Source of the DNA: Methanobacterium subterraneum
Lineage (GTDB): Archaea; Methanobacteriota; Methanobacteria; Methanobacteriales; Methanobacteriaceae
DNA: 64,000 nucleotides
Direction: 5' to 3'
Assembly (NCBI RefSeq): GCF_002813695.1
Contig: NZ_CP017768.1
Location: forward strand, 1,454,001 to 1,518,000
Below the pieces are notes generated by a model. The model was not told the origin of the DNA. It saw only the letters and a list, made by a program, of their open reading frames with translations, and ran no database searches. The translations under genes were made by a program, and so were the position numbers. Positions 62,980 through 64,000 of this stretch are shown here, in pieces (positions within the stretch are counted from its first letter, which is position 1; each line of letters opens with the position of its first letter).

Positions 62980-63044
62980 TTCTACTGGAGAATATATTGA
63001 TATGAAATATCAAATAATTCAGTAGAATTAATTCATCAGTAGAA
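62980..63044 (+). repeat. nested inverted repeat after serS
   Basis: TTCTACTG (62980-62987) pairs with CAGTAGAA (63020-63027). Within the loop TTGATAT (62997-63003) and ATATCAA (63007-63013) form a second perfect 7-bp hairpin with a 3-base loop. A further copy of CAGTAGAA follows at 63037-63044. T-rich DNA follows, so it may be a terminator, but the two-level structure is larger than needed. The rest of the gap to 63245 is AT-rich and empty. Confidence 0.7.
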
Positions 63045-63241
63045 TATTTTTCTTTTATCTTTCCCTATTTTTTTATTTAAAATTAGATTGGAATTATTCA
63101 AATCACTAATTTATAAAATCTAAGTTCATTATATATTAATAATTAAAATAAGATCATAAAATAGCTTAAAATGATAAAATATTGCTTAATATTATTTTTG
63201 GAGTGGGAAAAAAATAAATAAAGTAAAGAAGATTAGAAAGA

Positions 63242-64000
<759 letters not shown>

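Overview
The window is a 64 kb piece of a methanogenic archaeon, most likely a Methanobacterium-type member of the Methanobacteriaceae. The evidence is the gene content: a nine-subunit A1AO ATP synthase operon with a two-hairpin proteolipid, methyl-coenzyme M reductase component A2 (AtwA), tyrosine decarboxylase MfnA (methanofuran), archaeoflavoprotein AfpA, the rare methanogen-type seryl-tRNA synthetase, TiaS, the archaeal tRNA C56 methyltransferase, KEOPS Pcc1, ribosomal protein L10e and archaeal CobZ/CobS. Ribosome binding sites are mostly of the GGTGA/GGAGGTGA type, several starts are TTG or GTG, and intergenic DNA is very AT-rich. No rRNA, CRISPR array, insertion sequence or prophage was seen; one tRNA (Gln, UUG) is present. 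Genus assignment is an inference.

Layout. 1-630: end of tiaS. 0.66-4.9 kb: a four-gene metabolic cluster (MmgE/PrpD family, U32-like TIM barrel, fumarase alpha-like, citrate synthase/citryl-CoA lyase-like) that looks like an uncharacterised carboxylic-acid pathway. 4.99-14.15 kb: ahaHIKECFABD followed by a DUF22 protein, tightly packed and often overlapping. 14.4-21.2 kb: conserved hypotheticals, DUF61, an ATP-grasp ligase, tRNA-Gln, a lone Cas4-like nuclease, a coiled-coil protein and a cation-efflux-like membrane protein flanked by winged-helix domains. 21.5-26 kb: ABC-2 exporter, an ETHE1-like/rhodanese fusion, a flavin-binding oxidase-fold protein and TspO. 26-28.1 kb: two damaged genes, a small ORF that needs a one-base correction and a response-regulator/PAS/histidine-kinase hybrid cut by an in-frame TAA. 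28.4-30.9 kb: DUF134 regulator, atwA and a 26-residue membrane peptide. 31-43.8 kb: AlkD, AEC transporter, toroid protein, two DUF389 paralogues, TauE, DUF454, AfpA, catalase with a divergent Fur-like regulator and a repeated operator between them, surface/membrane proteins, inositol-1-phosphate synthase. 44-50.2 kb: orphan caspase-like protease, pyruvate carboxylase subunit B, roadblock protein, QueC, LarC, Hsp20. 50.3-53.2 kb: PII-like/zinc-ribbon pair, cobZ-cobS-tRNA methyltransferase operon. 53.2-64 kb: PQQ-type sugar dehydrogenase, upp, fumarase beta with mfnA, ppsA, rpl10e, cooC, pcc1, serS and a truncated archaeal FKBP isomerase.

How they fit. Much of the window is core methanogen physiology: ion-gradient ATP synthesis, MCR activation, methanofuran and cobamide synthesis, anaplerosis (pyruvate carboxylase, PEP synthase, fumarase) and translation. 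Oxidative defence (catalase, Fur-like regulator, AfpA nearby) suggests some exposure to oxygen. The most promising undescribed material is the PrpD/citrate-synthase-like cluster, the CDF/winged-helix fusion, the broken sensor locus at 26-28 kb, a series of tiny ORFs in intergenic gaps, and several symmetrical DNA elements (ahaB-ahaD hairpin, catalase operator, hsp20 operator, nested inverted repeat after serS).
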